A stretch of DNA of 64,000 bases, taken from contig OY969774.1 of NCBI GenBank assembly GCA_963702955.1, positions 372,001 to 436,000 on the forward strand. The letters are read 5' to 3'. Positions 45,453-53,929 of the stretch are shown here, piece by piece (position 1 is the stretch's first letter; each line of letters begins with the position of its first letter). The notes below the pieces were generated by a model. The model was not told where the DNA came from. It saw only the letters and a list, made by a program, of their open reading frames with translations, and made no database searches. This DNA comes from VRUE01 sp963702955 (GTDB lineage: Bacteria; Actinomycetota; Thermoleophilia; Solirubrobacterales; 70-9). The position numbers were made by a program, and so were the translations under genes.

Positions 45453-46622
45453 TCAGGGTGAGAGAAGCTCGCCCCGGCGACGTTCGAGAAAGGCCCGCTC
45501 GGGGTCGGAATGGACGAGGCTCAGGGCCTGCTCGTAGGCGGCGCGCGACTCCTCGATCCGGCCGAGGCGCCGCAGCAGCTCGGCCCGCGCCGCGTGCAGG
45601 TGGTGGTAGCGCTCCAGCTCCACCCGCCCGAGCAGCTCCAGCCCGGCCTCGACCTCGCCGGCCTCGGCGACCGCGACGGCGCGGTTCAGCTCGACCACGG
45701 GGGAGCCGGTGAGGCGGCCCAGCTCGCCGTAGAGGGCGGCGATCCGCGGCCAGTCCGGCGGCTGCTCGAGGTGGAGAGAGGCGATCGCCGCCTGCAGGGC
45801 GTAGGGACCGCGCCCGCCGAGAGCGAGGGCGCGATCGAGCGCCGCCCGCCCCCGCGCGATCTGCCCCCGGTCCCAGAGCGAGCGGTCCTGGTCGTCGAGC
45901 AGCACCACGGCGCCGGCGGCGAAGCGGGCGTCGCGCCGGGCGTCGTGCAGCAGCATCAGCGCCAGCAGACCGTGCACCTCCGGCTCGTCCGGCATCAGTT
46001 CGGCCAGCGCCAGCCCGAGCCGGATCGCCTCCGCCGCGAGGTCGTTGCGGCCGCCGTAGCCCTCGTTGAAGATCAGGTAGACGACGGCGAGGACGGTGTC
46101 GAGCCGGTCGGGGAGGAGGTGGTCGGGAGGCACGCGGAAGGGGATCCCGGCCTCCCTGATCTTCTTCTTGGCGCGCACGAGCCGCTTGGCCATCGTCGCT
46201 TCGGGGACGAGGAAGGCGCGGGCGATCTCCGCCGTCGTCAGGCCGCCGAGGGTGCGCAGCGCCAGCGCCACCTGCGCCTCGGTCGCGAGCGCGGGGTGGC
46301 AGCAGGTGAAGACGAGCTCCAGCCGCTCGTCCGGGAAGGCGCTGTCCTCGGTCTCCTCGTCCACGGCTCCGGCGACCTCCGCGAGCAGTCGGGTCTTGGC
46401 GGCGAGCGTGCGGTCGCGACGGATACGGTCGATCGCCAGGTTGCGCCCGGTCGCGATCAGCCAGGCGCGCGGGTTCGACGGCACGCCCTCGTCCGGCCAG
46501 CGCTCGGCGGCGACCGCGAACGCGGACTGGGCGGCTTCCTCGGCGAGGTCGATGTCGCCGAGGAAGCCGATCAGGGTGGCGAGGACGCGCCCCCACTCCT
46601 GGCGGAAGACGCGCTCGATCAG
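45453..46622 (-). CDS. ECF42-type RNA polymerase sigma factor
   Basis: About 389 residues. The N-terminus has sigma region 2 (VFRQEWGRVLATLIGFLGDI, then LAEEAAQSAFAVAAERW) and region 4 with ALRTLGGLTTAEIARAFLVP. A long C-terminal TPR-like extension (DRLDTVLAVVYLIFNEGYGG to the end) marks the ECF42 group. It follows a DGPF (YCII-like) gene, the known ECF42 partner. The frame in region 2 has no ATG, GTG or TTG upstream; CTG 46622 overlaps the DGPF stop (CTGA) and is given as the start. Truncated annotation from GTG 46484 would lose region 2. Confidence 0.88.
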   Translation of the reverse strand: MIERVFRQEWGRVLATLIGFLGDIDLAEEAAQSAFAVAAERWPDEGVPSNPRAWLIATGRNLAIDRIRRDRTLAAKTRLLAEVAGAVDEETEDSAFPDERLELVFTCCHPALATEAQVALALRTLGGLTTAEIARAFLVPEATMAKRLVRAKKKIREAGIPFRVPPDHLLPDRLDTVLAVVYLIFNEGYGGRNDLAAEAIRLGLALAELMPDEPEVHGLLALMLLHDARRDARFAAGAVVLLDDQDRSLWDRGQIARGRAALDRALALGGRGPYALQAAIASLHLEQPPDWPRIAALYGELGRLTGSPVVELNRAVAVAEAGEVEAGLELLGRVELERYHHLHAARAELLRRLGRIEESRAAYEQALSLVHSDPERAFLERRRGELLSP

Positions 46623-46963
46623 CGCTCCACCACCGGCCGGACCTCTACCGACCCGCCGAACCTGGCGGCGGGGATCCGGGCCGCGATCTCGAGCGCCCCG
46701 TCGAGGTCGTCGGCTTCGAGCAGGTAGTAGCCCCCGAGGACCTCCTTCGTCGTCGCGAAGGGACCGTCGGTGGTCAGCGTGCGGCCGTCCTGCACGCGGA
46801 CCGTGGTCGCGCTCTCGGCCGGCTGCAGCTGGTTTCCACCGGTCACGCCGGGGGTCTCGGAGATCGCGAAGTACTCGCCCATGATCGCGCTCTGCTCAGC
46901 CTCGGAGAGGCTGTCGAACCCGTCCGTCGAGTCGCCCGAGTAGATCAGCAGCATGTATTGCAT
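46619..46963 (-). CDS. DGPF/YCII-domain protein
   Basis: A 114-residue protein of the YCII-like fold: MQYMLLIYSGDSTDG, then EYFAISETPGVTGGNQLQPA and VRVQDGRTLTTDGPFATTKE with LGGYYLLEADDLDGALEIAA. The TDGPF string is the DGPF signature. Such proteins are encoded next to ECF42 sigma factors and are often the regulon members. Its stop overlaps the probable CTG start of the sigma gene, which couples them. Enzymatic activity is not established. Confidence 0.9.
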   Translation of the reverse strand: MQYMLLIYSGDSTDGFDSLSEAEQSAIMGEYFAISETPGVTGGNQLQPAESATTVRVQDGRTLTTDGPFATTKEVLGGYYLLEADDLDGALEIAARIPAARFGGSVEVRPVVER

Positions 46964-47066
46964 CTGTGCCTCCTATGGAGTGGATGGTCGCAGCTAAGAC
47001 GAACGGGATCGGCGGAAATGGACAGCGGTCGTCGAGTCTCGATAGCTGCGACTCAGGGCGCGGAGC

Positions 47067-47519
47067 TCAGGCTCGTCTCTGCACCGCGCCCAGCAGCCGT
47101 CGGGTGACCAGGACGTGGGCGCGGGTGCCGATCACCAGCGTTCGGTAGATCCGTCCCTTGATCCCCGGGAACTCGGCTCGGGTCTCGGCGCGCAGGCGGG
47201 TGCGGCCGTCGCCGAGGTCGTCGAGGCGGAAGATCAGGGCGTAGTCGGCGAAGCGATGGGCGCCGGCCAGCGCCAGTTCGCCGCCCGGCTCCGCGGCCTC
47301 GACGTGAAAGCCCGGGAAGGTCGAGCCGTGGAGCAGAGGGCGGGGGCCGGTCGACTCGAGGTCGGCGCAGCCGAGCAGGCGGACGAAGCGCGTGGCCCGC
47401 GCCGAGCCGAACGATCGCTCGGCGACGCGGGCGAGCGCCTGCCAGGTGGCGTCCGGGTCGGCCTCGACGACCGTCGAGTGCTCGTCAACGTATGGCAGGC
47501 GGTCGCTCGCGAGTGGCAC
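47067..47519 (-). CDS. SRPBCC/DUF2867-like protein
   Basis: 150 residues: YVDEHSTVVEADPDATWQAL, then ARVAERSFGSARATRFVRLL and FHVEAAEPGGELALAGAHRF, a beta strand and helix pattern of the SRPBCC fold as in DUF2867-type proteins, ending in AEFPGIKGRIYRTLVIGTRA. These are uncharacterised ligand-binding proteins. It stands alone, 103 nt from the DGPF gene and 21 nt from the lipoprotein gene on the same strand. Confidence 0.7.
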   Translation of the reverse strand: MPLASDRLPYVDEHSTVVEADPDATWQALARVAERSFGSARATRFVRLLGCADLESTGPRPLLHGSTFPGFHVEAAEPGGELALAGAHRFADYALIFRLDDLGDGRTRLRAETRAEFPGIKGRIYRTLVIGTRAHVLVTRRLLGAVQRRA

Positions 47520-47540
47520 GGCGCCGATCCTATGCGGCTG

Positions 47541-48059
47541 TCAGTGCCCTGCCTTTTCGCCGTTCGGGTGCAGCGGGTACCAGGAGGCGCCGAAGGCCTT
47601 GCTGTCGGTGCCGTTGTCTTCGCCCGGCTTGCTGTCACCCTCGAAGGTGTAGAGGGGCCAGCCGGCGTAGGTGACCTGGGTGGTGCCGTCTTTGCGCTTG
47701 GTGGTGCCGAACATCGAGGCCTGGGTGCCGCCCGAGCCTTCGGGAGTCCCGGTCAGCGGCGGCCAGGCGCTTTCGCAGGCGCCGTAGCAGGCCGACTTGC
47801 CGCCCTGGTCCTTCTCGAAGTAGTAGAGCGTGAGGCCTTTGGAGTCGATGAGCACCTTGCCGACCCCTGCGGCGGTGCCGACCGAGACCGCGGCGACGGG
47901 TTCGGTGCTCGCCGGCTTGGCGGCGGCGGTGCTTTCGCCACCCGATCCGTAGGCGCCGCCTTCCGCGGAGCTGCTGCTGTTGCTACTGCTGCTGCCGCAG
48001 CCGGCGACCAGCGCCGCGGCGGCCGCAAGTGCGGCTAGGGCTGAAAGGGTCCTGATCAC
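47541..48059 (-). CDS. COG4315-type lipoprotein
   Basis: A 172-residue lipoprotein with lipobox LVAGC in the signal (IRTLSALAALAAAAALVAGC), a Ser/Ala-rich linker, and two repeats of the KVLIDSKGLTLYYFEKDQGG then CYGACESAWPPL pattern, the second ending in TYAGWPLYTFEGD. This is the secreted-repeat lipoprotein family found beside ECF sigma/anti-sigma pairs. GTG 48059 has an AGGAGG site. It probably binds a small ligand or haem-like cofactor at the cell surface; its regulator is likely the ECF pair upstream. Confidence 0.85.
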   Translation of the reverse strand: MIRTLSALAALAAAAALVAGCGSSSSNSSSSAEGGAYGSGGESTAAAKPASTEPVAAVSVGTAAGVGKVLIDSKGLTLYYFEKDQGGKSACYGACESAWPPLTGTPEGSGGTQASMFGTTKRKDGTTQVTYAGWPLYTFEGDSKPGEDNGTDSKAFGASWYPLHPNGEKAGH

Positions 48060-48125
48060 GTTGCCTCCTAGAGCGTTCGGTTTCGACCGGTCTACGGCGC
48101 TCGGGCGGGGTGGGTTCAAAGGCAG

Positions 48126-48782
48126 CTAGTCGCTCGTCACCGGCGCGACGAAGGTGCGGTTGCCGACCCGGACCCCGATCGACCTGGCGCGGGAGACGTC
48201 GAGGCCCGAGCTGAGCACCGCCTCGTCGTCGCCCCCCCAGCGGTAGCGGAAGGAGCCGGCGGACGTCCGGGTGCCGCCGGCACCCTGCAGGAAGACGCGG
48301 CAGAGGGTGCCGGAGCGGACCCCCGTCACGTACATGCGGATCTCCGTCCCGAAGGCGTGCGGCTCCAGCGTCGCGGCGATCTTCATGCCTGGCGGCAGCG
48401 AGCCGAAGACGACGTGCTCTTCGGGAGCCGGGCTGCCGCCCGGAAGGACGAAGATCGCCAGCAGCGCGGCGGCCGCCGCGACGGTTGCGCCGCTCGCCAC
48501 TAGACCGAAGCGCCGGCGCCGCCGCCGCGCCGCACGCCGCTCGGTACGGATCGTCGCCGCCACCCGGTCGGCCAGCGCCGGCGGCGGCTGCGGGGCGGTG
48601 CCGAAGCGCTCGGGGTCGGCCAGCGGCATCAGCCGGGCGACCCCCTCCAGCGAGGCCAGCTCGGCGCGGCACTCGGCGCAGCCCTCGAGGTGCGCCTCCA
48701 GGGCGACGCGCTCCTCGTCGGGCAGTCGACCGAGCGCCAGCGCCCCCAGCGACTCCCTCCACTCGCAGCGCTCAGTCGTCAT
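48126..48782 (-). CDS. Anti-sigma factor with zinc-finger domain
   Basis: 218 residues. The N-terminal ZAS-type motif HLEGCAECRAE gives His-x3-Cys-x2-Cys for zinc, followed by a basic stretch and one transmembrane helix (ASGATVAAAAALLAIFVLPG). The C-terminal outer part is a beta-sandwich-like sensor (KIAATLEPHAFGTEIRMYVT). Its start overlaps the stop of the sigma gene by 11 nt, so the pair is translated together. It should hold the sigma factor inactive until an extracellular signal arrives. Confidence 0.9.
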   Translation of the reverse strand: MTTERCEWRESLGALALGRLPDEERVALEAHLEGCAECRAELASLEGVARLMPLADPERFGTAPQPPPALADRVAATIRTERRAARRRRRRFGLVASGATVAAAAALLAIFVLPGGSPAPEEHVVFGSLPPGMKIAATLEPHAFGTEIRMYVTGVRSGTLCRVFLQGAGGTRTSAGSFRYRWGGDDEAVLSSGLDVSRARSIGVRVGNRTFVAPVTSD

Positions 48783-49281
48783 AGCCGATTTCCTCCAGGG
48801 CGACCCGCAGCGCTCGCAGTCCGTAGTAGACGCGACTCTTCACGGTTCCCTCCGGTACGCCGAGCTCCTCCGCCACCTCGGCGTAGGGGCGGCCACGGTA
48901 GTAGGTCTCGACCAGGACCTGGCGGTGCTGCTCGCCGAGCCGCCGCATCGCCTCCTCGAGCTGCCAGGCGAGCAGCGCCTCCTCGAACGGCTCGACCGAG
49001 GGCTCGATCCCGGCCTCGGCGACCCCCGGGCGCACCGCCCGCGCCCGGCCGAGGTCGATCACCACGTTGCGCAGGATCGCGAACAGCCAGGTCCGCAGCG
49101 AGCCGATCTGCGGGTCGAACCGCTCGCCGGCCCGCCAGGCCCGCAGGAAGGTCTCCTGCACGGCCTCCTCGGCGAGGCCCGCATCGCCGAGCGAGCGCAC
49201 CGCGAAGCCGTACAGCTCGCCGGCGTGGGCCGCGTAGGCCGCACGCACGTCTCGCTCGTCGCTCAGCGCGCCGGGTGGCAT
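48772..49281 (-). CDS. ECF RNA polymerase sigma factor
   Basis: A 169-residue sigma factor: region 2 with LGDAGLAEEAVQETFLRAWR and RTWLFAILRNVVIDLGRARA, a short linker, and region 4 with QHRQVLVETYYRGRPYAEVA, then EELGVPEGTVKSRVYYGLRA. Length and pattern are standard for ECF sigma factors. The anti-sigma gene overlaps the 3' end, and the lipoprotein gene follows, so the three form one regulon module. Confidence 0.93.
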   Translation of the reverse strand: MPPGALSDERDVRAAYAAHAGELYGFAVRSLGDAGLAEEAVQETFLRAWRAGERFDPQIGSLRTWLFAILRNVVIDLGRARAVRPGVAEAGIEPSVEPFEEALLAWQLEEAMRRLGEQHRQVLVETYYRGRPYAEVAEELGVPEGTVKSRVYYGLRALRVALEEIGYDD

Positions 49282-49355
49282 GACACCGATCTTGACGCAG
49301 CGCCGCTCATCGCCCTCGGTCTACGGGGCGCCGGCGGCGAAGGTTCAGCCGCGCC

Positions 49356-50910
49356 TCAGCCGCCGAGGCGGTAGGCGACCATCTCCGGCGTCTGGCCTTC
49401 GGCGGCCGCGAGGCCGGCCGGGACGATCACGGTGTCGCCGGAGACGGTGAGGCCGGTGTTGCTGCCGGCCGGCAGCGTTTCCTGCCAGAGCAGCCGGCCG
49501 CTCTTCGCGTCGAAGGCGTACACGTTCCCTTCGTAGGTGGTGGTGAAGACGACGTCGTTGACCGAGCTGGTGGCGCCGAACGCGGCGGAGGAGAATCCGT
49601 GCTTCCACTCGACCGCGCCGGTCTTCGCGTCGAGCGCGACCAGTTCGCCGGTCAGCGGGCTTTCTTCGGTCACTTCCGAGGGCGAGGCGATCGTCACCGA
49701 GTGGTTGACCACCGGCGCGAAGACGCCGGTGCCGTCGGTTGAACATCGGCGCGATCACGCCGCCGAGGTTGCCGGGGAAGAGGGTGAACGGCGTCTTCAG
49801 CTTCGAGTATTCGTGCCGCATCGCGTAGAGGCCGTCGTTGTCGTGGCCGTTGTGGGTGCCGACCGAGCGTTTCCAGACCAGCTTGCCGCTCTGCGGATCG
49901 AGCGCGATCACGATCCCCGACTTGCCCGCCGCCAGCAGCAGTTCCCTGCCGCCCGACTTGTTCAGGATCGGCGGCCCCTGCAGGTCCCAGTCGTAGATGT
50001 CGTGCGGGGTCAGTTGGAAGTGCCAATCCATCTTGCCCGTCTTCGCGTTCATCTTCACGATCGAGTCGGTGTAGAGGTTGGGGCCGGGCCGGCTCGAGCC
50101 CCACGGGTATTTGCCGGTGCCCGGGAACGGCGCCGGGTTGCCGACGCCGAAGTACATCGAGCCCTTGCCGTCGAAGGCCGGCGCGTACCAGAGCCCACCG
50201 CCCGAGTTGATGTTGAAGTTCTTCTTCTCCCAGAGGTCCGGCGGCACGGTGTTGAAGTGCCACAGTTTCTTGCCGGTCTTCGCGTCGAGGGCCCAGAGCA
50301 CGCCGACTCCCTGTCCTTCGTAGAACTCGGTCGCGTTGCCGGGCACGGTCGAGACGTAGACGATCCCTTCGTCGACGCCGGGCGCCATGTCGATGCCTTC
50401 GTGTTCGTTGTTCGTCAGCGGCACCGACCACAGCTCTTCGCCGTTTTCCTGATCGAGAGCGAAGGCGGCTTTCGAGGTGGCGCCGTAGACGCGGCCTTCG
50501 GCGACGGTCACCCCGTTCGGCCCCTGGTCGGGTTCTTCGTATTCCTTTTCCCACAGCACGTCGCCGCTTTCGAGGTCGATCGCCTGCACGTTGGAGGCCA
50601 GGTCCTGCGAGTAGACGACGCCCTTGGCGACCACCGGCGAGGCGGAGTAGCTGCCGTAGGTGCTTTTCGCTTCCAGCGGCAGCGTCCAGGCGACCTTCAG
50701 CTGCGAGACGTTCTTGCTGTCGATCGGACCGCCGACGTGGCGGGTGTTGGCGAGGTCGACGCTGGGGTAGGCATCGCCGGTGAAGCTGACGCTGCTCGAC
50801 GACGAGGAGCCGCAGGCGCTCAGCAGCACGCCGCTCGCGACGACGAGCATAGTTATGAGCACTGCGCCGATTCCCGCGGATCTCCCTGCCATTTTTCCCA
50901 CCCTATTCAT
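49356..50910 (-). pseudogene. PQQ-type beta-propeller lipoprotein, frameshifted
   Basis: The N-terminal 390 residues read as a signal with lipobox LLSAC, then propeller repeats (QAIDLESGDVLWEKEYEEPD, WALDAKTGKKLWHFNTVPPD, IALDPQSGKLVWKRSVGTHN). At about 49735-49743, GVIAPMF runs out of frame. In the next frame the sequence goes on as GTGVFAPVVNHSVTIASPSE and LVALDAKTGAVEWKHGFSSA to the normal end. One inserted or two deleted bases in the AACCGAC region explain it. It is otherwise a PQQ-dependent dehydrogenase-like protein. It may be a true pseudogene or a sequencing error. Confidence 0.85.
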
Positions 50911-50924
50911 TGAGTAAAAGAGAG

Positions 50925-52253
50925 TCAACTATTACTGGAACGTACTAACCGCAGAGACCGTTCCCGCTCGACCATCAGCGGCTGCAGCACCCGGTTGGAA
51001 AGCAGGCCGAGGGCGCCGAGGTTGGCGAAGCCGGGGCCCTGGCTGAGCCCCGCCAATCCCGGAATCTGCAGCCGCGGCTCCATCCCCCGCAGCTCGAGGT
51101 TGCGCCCGATCGGCACCTCGGTTCCGGCCGGGGTGTCCCAGAGCTGCCCGACCCGCCGCTCGATCTCCCTTCTTGCCTCGTCCGGGAACAGCGTCCGCAG
51201 CTGCGCCAGCAGGTCGAAGCCGGTGCAGTTGACGACGTAGTCGTGCTCGGGCCGGGCGACCCCTTCCGGCGAGTGATGCTCCAGCCGCACTCCCTCGCCG
51301 CCGGGCGCCGCCTCGACGTCGGTAACCCGGCCGGTGACGAAGCGGCAGCGATCGTCGTAGGCGATCGCCGCCAGGCTCGGCGGGTCGAAGACGCCGCGGT
51401 CGGAGTGCTTGACGAAGTCGCGCCGCGTCCGCTGGTCGAGCGCCGTCCATTCGACCTCGTCGGGGTCGGAGAAGACGCGGTTCTCGAGGAAGCTCTCGCC
51501 GCGGCTCAGCGGCAGCATCGGGGTGTAGATCGTGAACCTCGCAAGCGGCCGGAAGCCGCGCAGAAACATCACGCAGCTGAGCGCGCTCTCGCCGCCGCCG
51601 ACCACGGCGACGTCGCAGCCGCGGTCCTCGGGCAGATGGGCGAACTCGCTGCGCCGGCTGTCGCAGTGGAAGACCCGGGGGGCGATGCCGGGCTCGTGCG
51701 GGAAGGCGCGGTGGATGCCGGGGCCGGTGAGGACCAGCGCCCCGGCGCTGTGGCGCGAGCGCTGCTCCGGCTCCTCGACCTCGACCTCCCACCCCTCGCC
51801 GTCCTCGTCGAGCGAGACCTGGGCGACACGGCCGTGCACGTGGGTGACGCCGGCGGTCGCGCGCGACAGCGCCCAGGTCAGGTACTCGCCGTAGTCGCGG
51901 TGGCGGACCGAGGGCGAGCCGGCGTCGATCCAGCGCGCGTAGCGCCGCTTGCCGACCATGTAGCGCTGCCAGGAGAAGCCCATCACGAGGTCGTCGACCG
52001 CCTCGCCGTGCTCGCCGAAGACGTCGAAGCTGCGGTAGGGGAAGCCGATGTCCTTGATCGGCGTCACCGCCAGCGGCTCCTCGCCGGAGGTCATCCCGTT
52101 GCGGCCCAGCCAGGAGGCGGCGACCTCGGTCCCCTCGACGATCGTCAGCGAGACCGGGCCCAGCCCGAGGCTGTTGATCGCGTGCACCTTGGCCGCGATC
52201 CCCGCCGCCTTGGCGCCGGCGCCGACTACGAGTAGATCGGCTCGCGCCGCCAT
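50925..52253 (-). CDS. SidA/IucD/PvdA-type flavin N-monooxygenase
   Basis: A 442-residue flavoprotein. The FAD site is LLVVGAGAKAAGIAAKVHAI (GxGxxA variant) and the NADPH site is VAVVGGGESALSCVMFLRGF near residue 225. Between them are the family's GTEVAASWLGRNGMTSGEEP and LVMGFSWQRYMVGKRRYARW segments; the C-terminal VVNCTGFDLLAQLRTLFPDE matches lysine/ornithine N-hydroxylases. It would hydroxylate a primary amine of a substrate. It is the last of seven overlapping genes and overlaps the P450 gene by 28 nt. The substrate may be a lysine/ornithine-like amine or the arylamine route product. Confidence 0.88.
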   Translation of the reverse strand: MAARADLLVVGAGAKAAGIAAKVHAINSLGLGPVSLTIVEGTEVAASWLGRNGMTSGEEPLAVTPIKDIGFPYRSFDVFGEHGEAVDDLVMGFSWQRYMVGKRRYARWIDAGSPSVRHRDYGEYLTWALSRATAGVTHVHGRVAQVSLDEDGEGWEVEVEEPEQRSRHSAGALVLTGPGIHRAFPHEPGIAPRVFHCDSRRSEFAHLPEDRGCDVAVVGGGESALSCVMFLRGFRPLARFTIYTPMLPLSRGESFLENRVFSDPDEVEWTALDQRTRRDFVKHSDRGVFDPPSLAAIAYDDRCRFVTGRVTDVEAAPGGEGVRLEHHSPEGVARPEHDYVVNCTGFDLLAQLRTLFPDEARREIERRVGQLWDTPAGTEVPIGRNLELRGMEPRLQIPGLAGLSQGPGFANLGALGLLSNRVLQPLMVERERSLRLVRSSNS

Positions 52254-53566
52254 CGCTCCTCCCGCACGCGCGTCCGCGGTTCCGCGACGACGCGCGTTCG
52301 CTTGTCGGGACTGAAGGAGATCGCGCTGCGGGTCGCCCGCTCGGAGCCGCCGCCGACCGGGCGCAGCTCGACCTCGGCCAGCACGGTGCGCAGCACCCGC
52401 TTCATCTCCAGTTCGGCGTAGCTCGCCGCCAGGCAGCGCCGCACCCCGCCGCCGAAGGGGATCCAGGTATAGGTGCCGGGTGGACGCTCGAGGAAGCGCT
52501 CGGGAAGGAAGGCGAGGGGCCGCGGGTAGAAGCGCTCGTCGCGGTGGATCAGGTAGACGCAGGGGGCGACCGTGGCGCCGGCGGGCAGCGTGTACCCGCC
52601 CAGCTCCATCGGCTTCAGCAGCTTGCGGGCGACGACCGGGACGGGTGGGCAGAGCCGCAGCGTCTCCTGCACCACCGCGTCCATGTAATCGCTGCTCTGG
52701 CCGGTGTCGACCTCCGCCTGCAGCCGCGCCAGCTTGTCCGGGTGGCGCAGCAGCCGCTCGAACGCCCAGGCGAGGGAGGAGGAGGTCGGGCCGTCGGTCA
52801 GCAGGGTCATCAGTTCGTCGCGCAGCTCCTTCTCGCCCAGCGGAGAGCCGTCCTCGTGGCGGCTGTCGAGCAGCATCGAGACGATGTCGCGGCGACCGTC
52901 CTCGCCTTCGCGCCGACGTCGGTCGACCTCGGCCCCCAGCGCCTCCTCGACGGGCCGCATCGCCCGGCGAAAGCCGGAGCTGCGGGCGATCCAGCCGGGG
53001 CCCAGCGCCGCCAGCCGGCTCAGCCGCCTCGGCTCGTTGAGCGCCTCGGTCAGCCGCGTCAGCGCCGCCCGGACCGGCCGCAGGCGCTCGGGGTCCCCGG
53101 GTCCGAAGACGGTGCGCATGATCACCTCCAGGGTGATCGCTTGCATCCGCGGCCACAGCTCGAACGGCTCGCCGGCCGGCCAGCGCCGGACCTCGCCGCG
53201 GGTCACCTCGGTCATCATCTCGACGTCGCCGTCCATCCGCTCGCGGTGGAAGGGCGGCAGCATCAGCCGGCGGCGCGTCATGTGGTCGGGCTCCTCCAGC
53301 AGCATCACCGAGCGCGCGCCCAGCACCGGCAGCAGCAGCGGGTTGGCGAGGGCGACGCCCATGCTCGCCGGCGGCGCCGTGAAGACCCGTTTGACGTCGG
53401 CCGGGTCGCAGAGGAAGACCCAGGTGCCGGAGTGCAGGATGCGCATCCGGAAGATGTCCCCGTAGCGCTCGCGGCAGCGCCGCATGAAGGGGAACGGCCG
53501 CCGCGCCCAGCCGACGGCCTGCAGGGCGCTCGGCATCCTCGGCCCCGGCGGCAGCGCCGCGCTCAC
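52226..53566 (-). CDS. Cytochrome P450
   Basis: A 446-residue P450. The haem ligand loop is FGGGVRRCLAASYAEL (Cys near residue 376), ExxR is ETLRLCPP near residue 300, and the PERF motif is FLPERFLERPP. The I-helix normally reads A/G-G-x-D/E-T but is LLTDGPTSSSLAWAF here, so the acid of the acid-alcohol pair is missing, as in some P450s that do not activate oxygen in the usual way. GTG 53566 overlaps the chorismate mutase stop (GTGA). It probably oxidises the pathway intermediate. Confidence 0.92.
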   Translation of the reverse strand: MSAALPPGPRMPSALQAVGWARRPFPFMRRCRERYGDIFRMRILHSGTWVFLCDPADVKRVFTAPPASMGVALANPLLLPVLGARSVMLLEEPDHMTRRRLMLPPFHRERMDGDVEMMTEVTRGEVRRWPAGEPFELWPRMQAITLEVIMRTVFGPGDPERLRPVRAALTRLTEALNEPRRLSRLAALGPGWIARSSGFRRAMRPVEEALGAEVDRRRREGEDGRRDIVSMLLDSRHEDGSPLGEKELRDELMTLLTDGPTSSSLAWAFERLLRHPDKLARLQAEVDTGQSSDYMDAVVQETLRLCPPVPVVARKLLKPMELGGYTLPAGATVAPCVYLIHRDERFYPRPLAFLPERFLERPPGTYTWIPFGGGVRRCLAASYAELEMKRVLRTVLAEVELRPVGGGSERATRSAISFSPDKRTRVVAEPRTRVREERWRREPIYS

Positions 53567-53874
53567 GGCCTGCTCCCGTCCCCGTCCGACTCCGCCGCCA
53601 GCGCCGCCATCAGCTCGTCCTCCTCCTTGCAGGTGGCGGCGATCAGCAGCTCGAACAGGTCGGCGCTGAACTCGGCCGGCAGGCCGGCCTCGGCGCCGCG
53701 GGCGAGGTAGCGCGCCCGCACCTCGTCGACCCGCCCGGGCTGCATCATCGGGATCCCCTCGGCGAGCTTGAAGCGGGCGATCTCGCGGCAGACCTCGAAG
53801 CGCTCGCCGAGCAGGCGGGCGATCTCGTCGTCGATGCCGTCGAGGCGGCGCCGGTATGGCTCGAGCCCGCTCAC
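53563..53874 (-). CDS. AroQ-type chorismate mutase, or 4-amino-4-deoxychorismate mutase
   Basis: A 103-residue all-helical protein with YRRRLDGIDDEIARLLGERF, then EVCREIARFKLAEGIPMMQP and GRVDEVRARYLARGAEAGLP, the three-helix AroQ fold with Arg, Lys and Glu of the active site. Small AroQ proteins beside a PabAB gene are the PapB type, which convert 4-amino-4-deoxychorismate to 4-amino-4-deoxyprephenate. Overlap with the P450 (GTGA) and the position in the operon support that role; by sequence alone it could also be a normal chorismate mutase. Confidence 0.88.
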   Translation of the reverse strand: MSGLEPYRRRLDGIDDEIARLLGERFEVCREIARFKLAEGIPMMQPGRVDEVRARYLARGAEAGLPAEFSADLFELLIAATCKEEDELMAALAAESDGDGSRP

Positions 53875-53893
53875 AGCTCGCCCCCTGGCGCGT

Positions 53894-53914
53894 TAGTCGC
53901 ACATATTCCGACTA
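53894..53914. promoter_or_regulatory. Inverted repeat in the only gap of the operon
   Basis: TAGTCG (53894-53899) and CGACTA (53909-53914) flank CACATATTC, in the 55-nt gap between the deacetylase-like and mutase genes. It may carry an internal promoter, an operator or a processing site. Confidence 0.4.
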
Positions 53915-53929
53915 TGGCGCCATGCCCTC

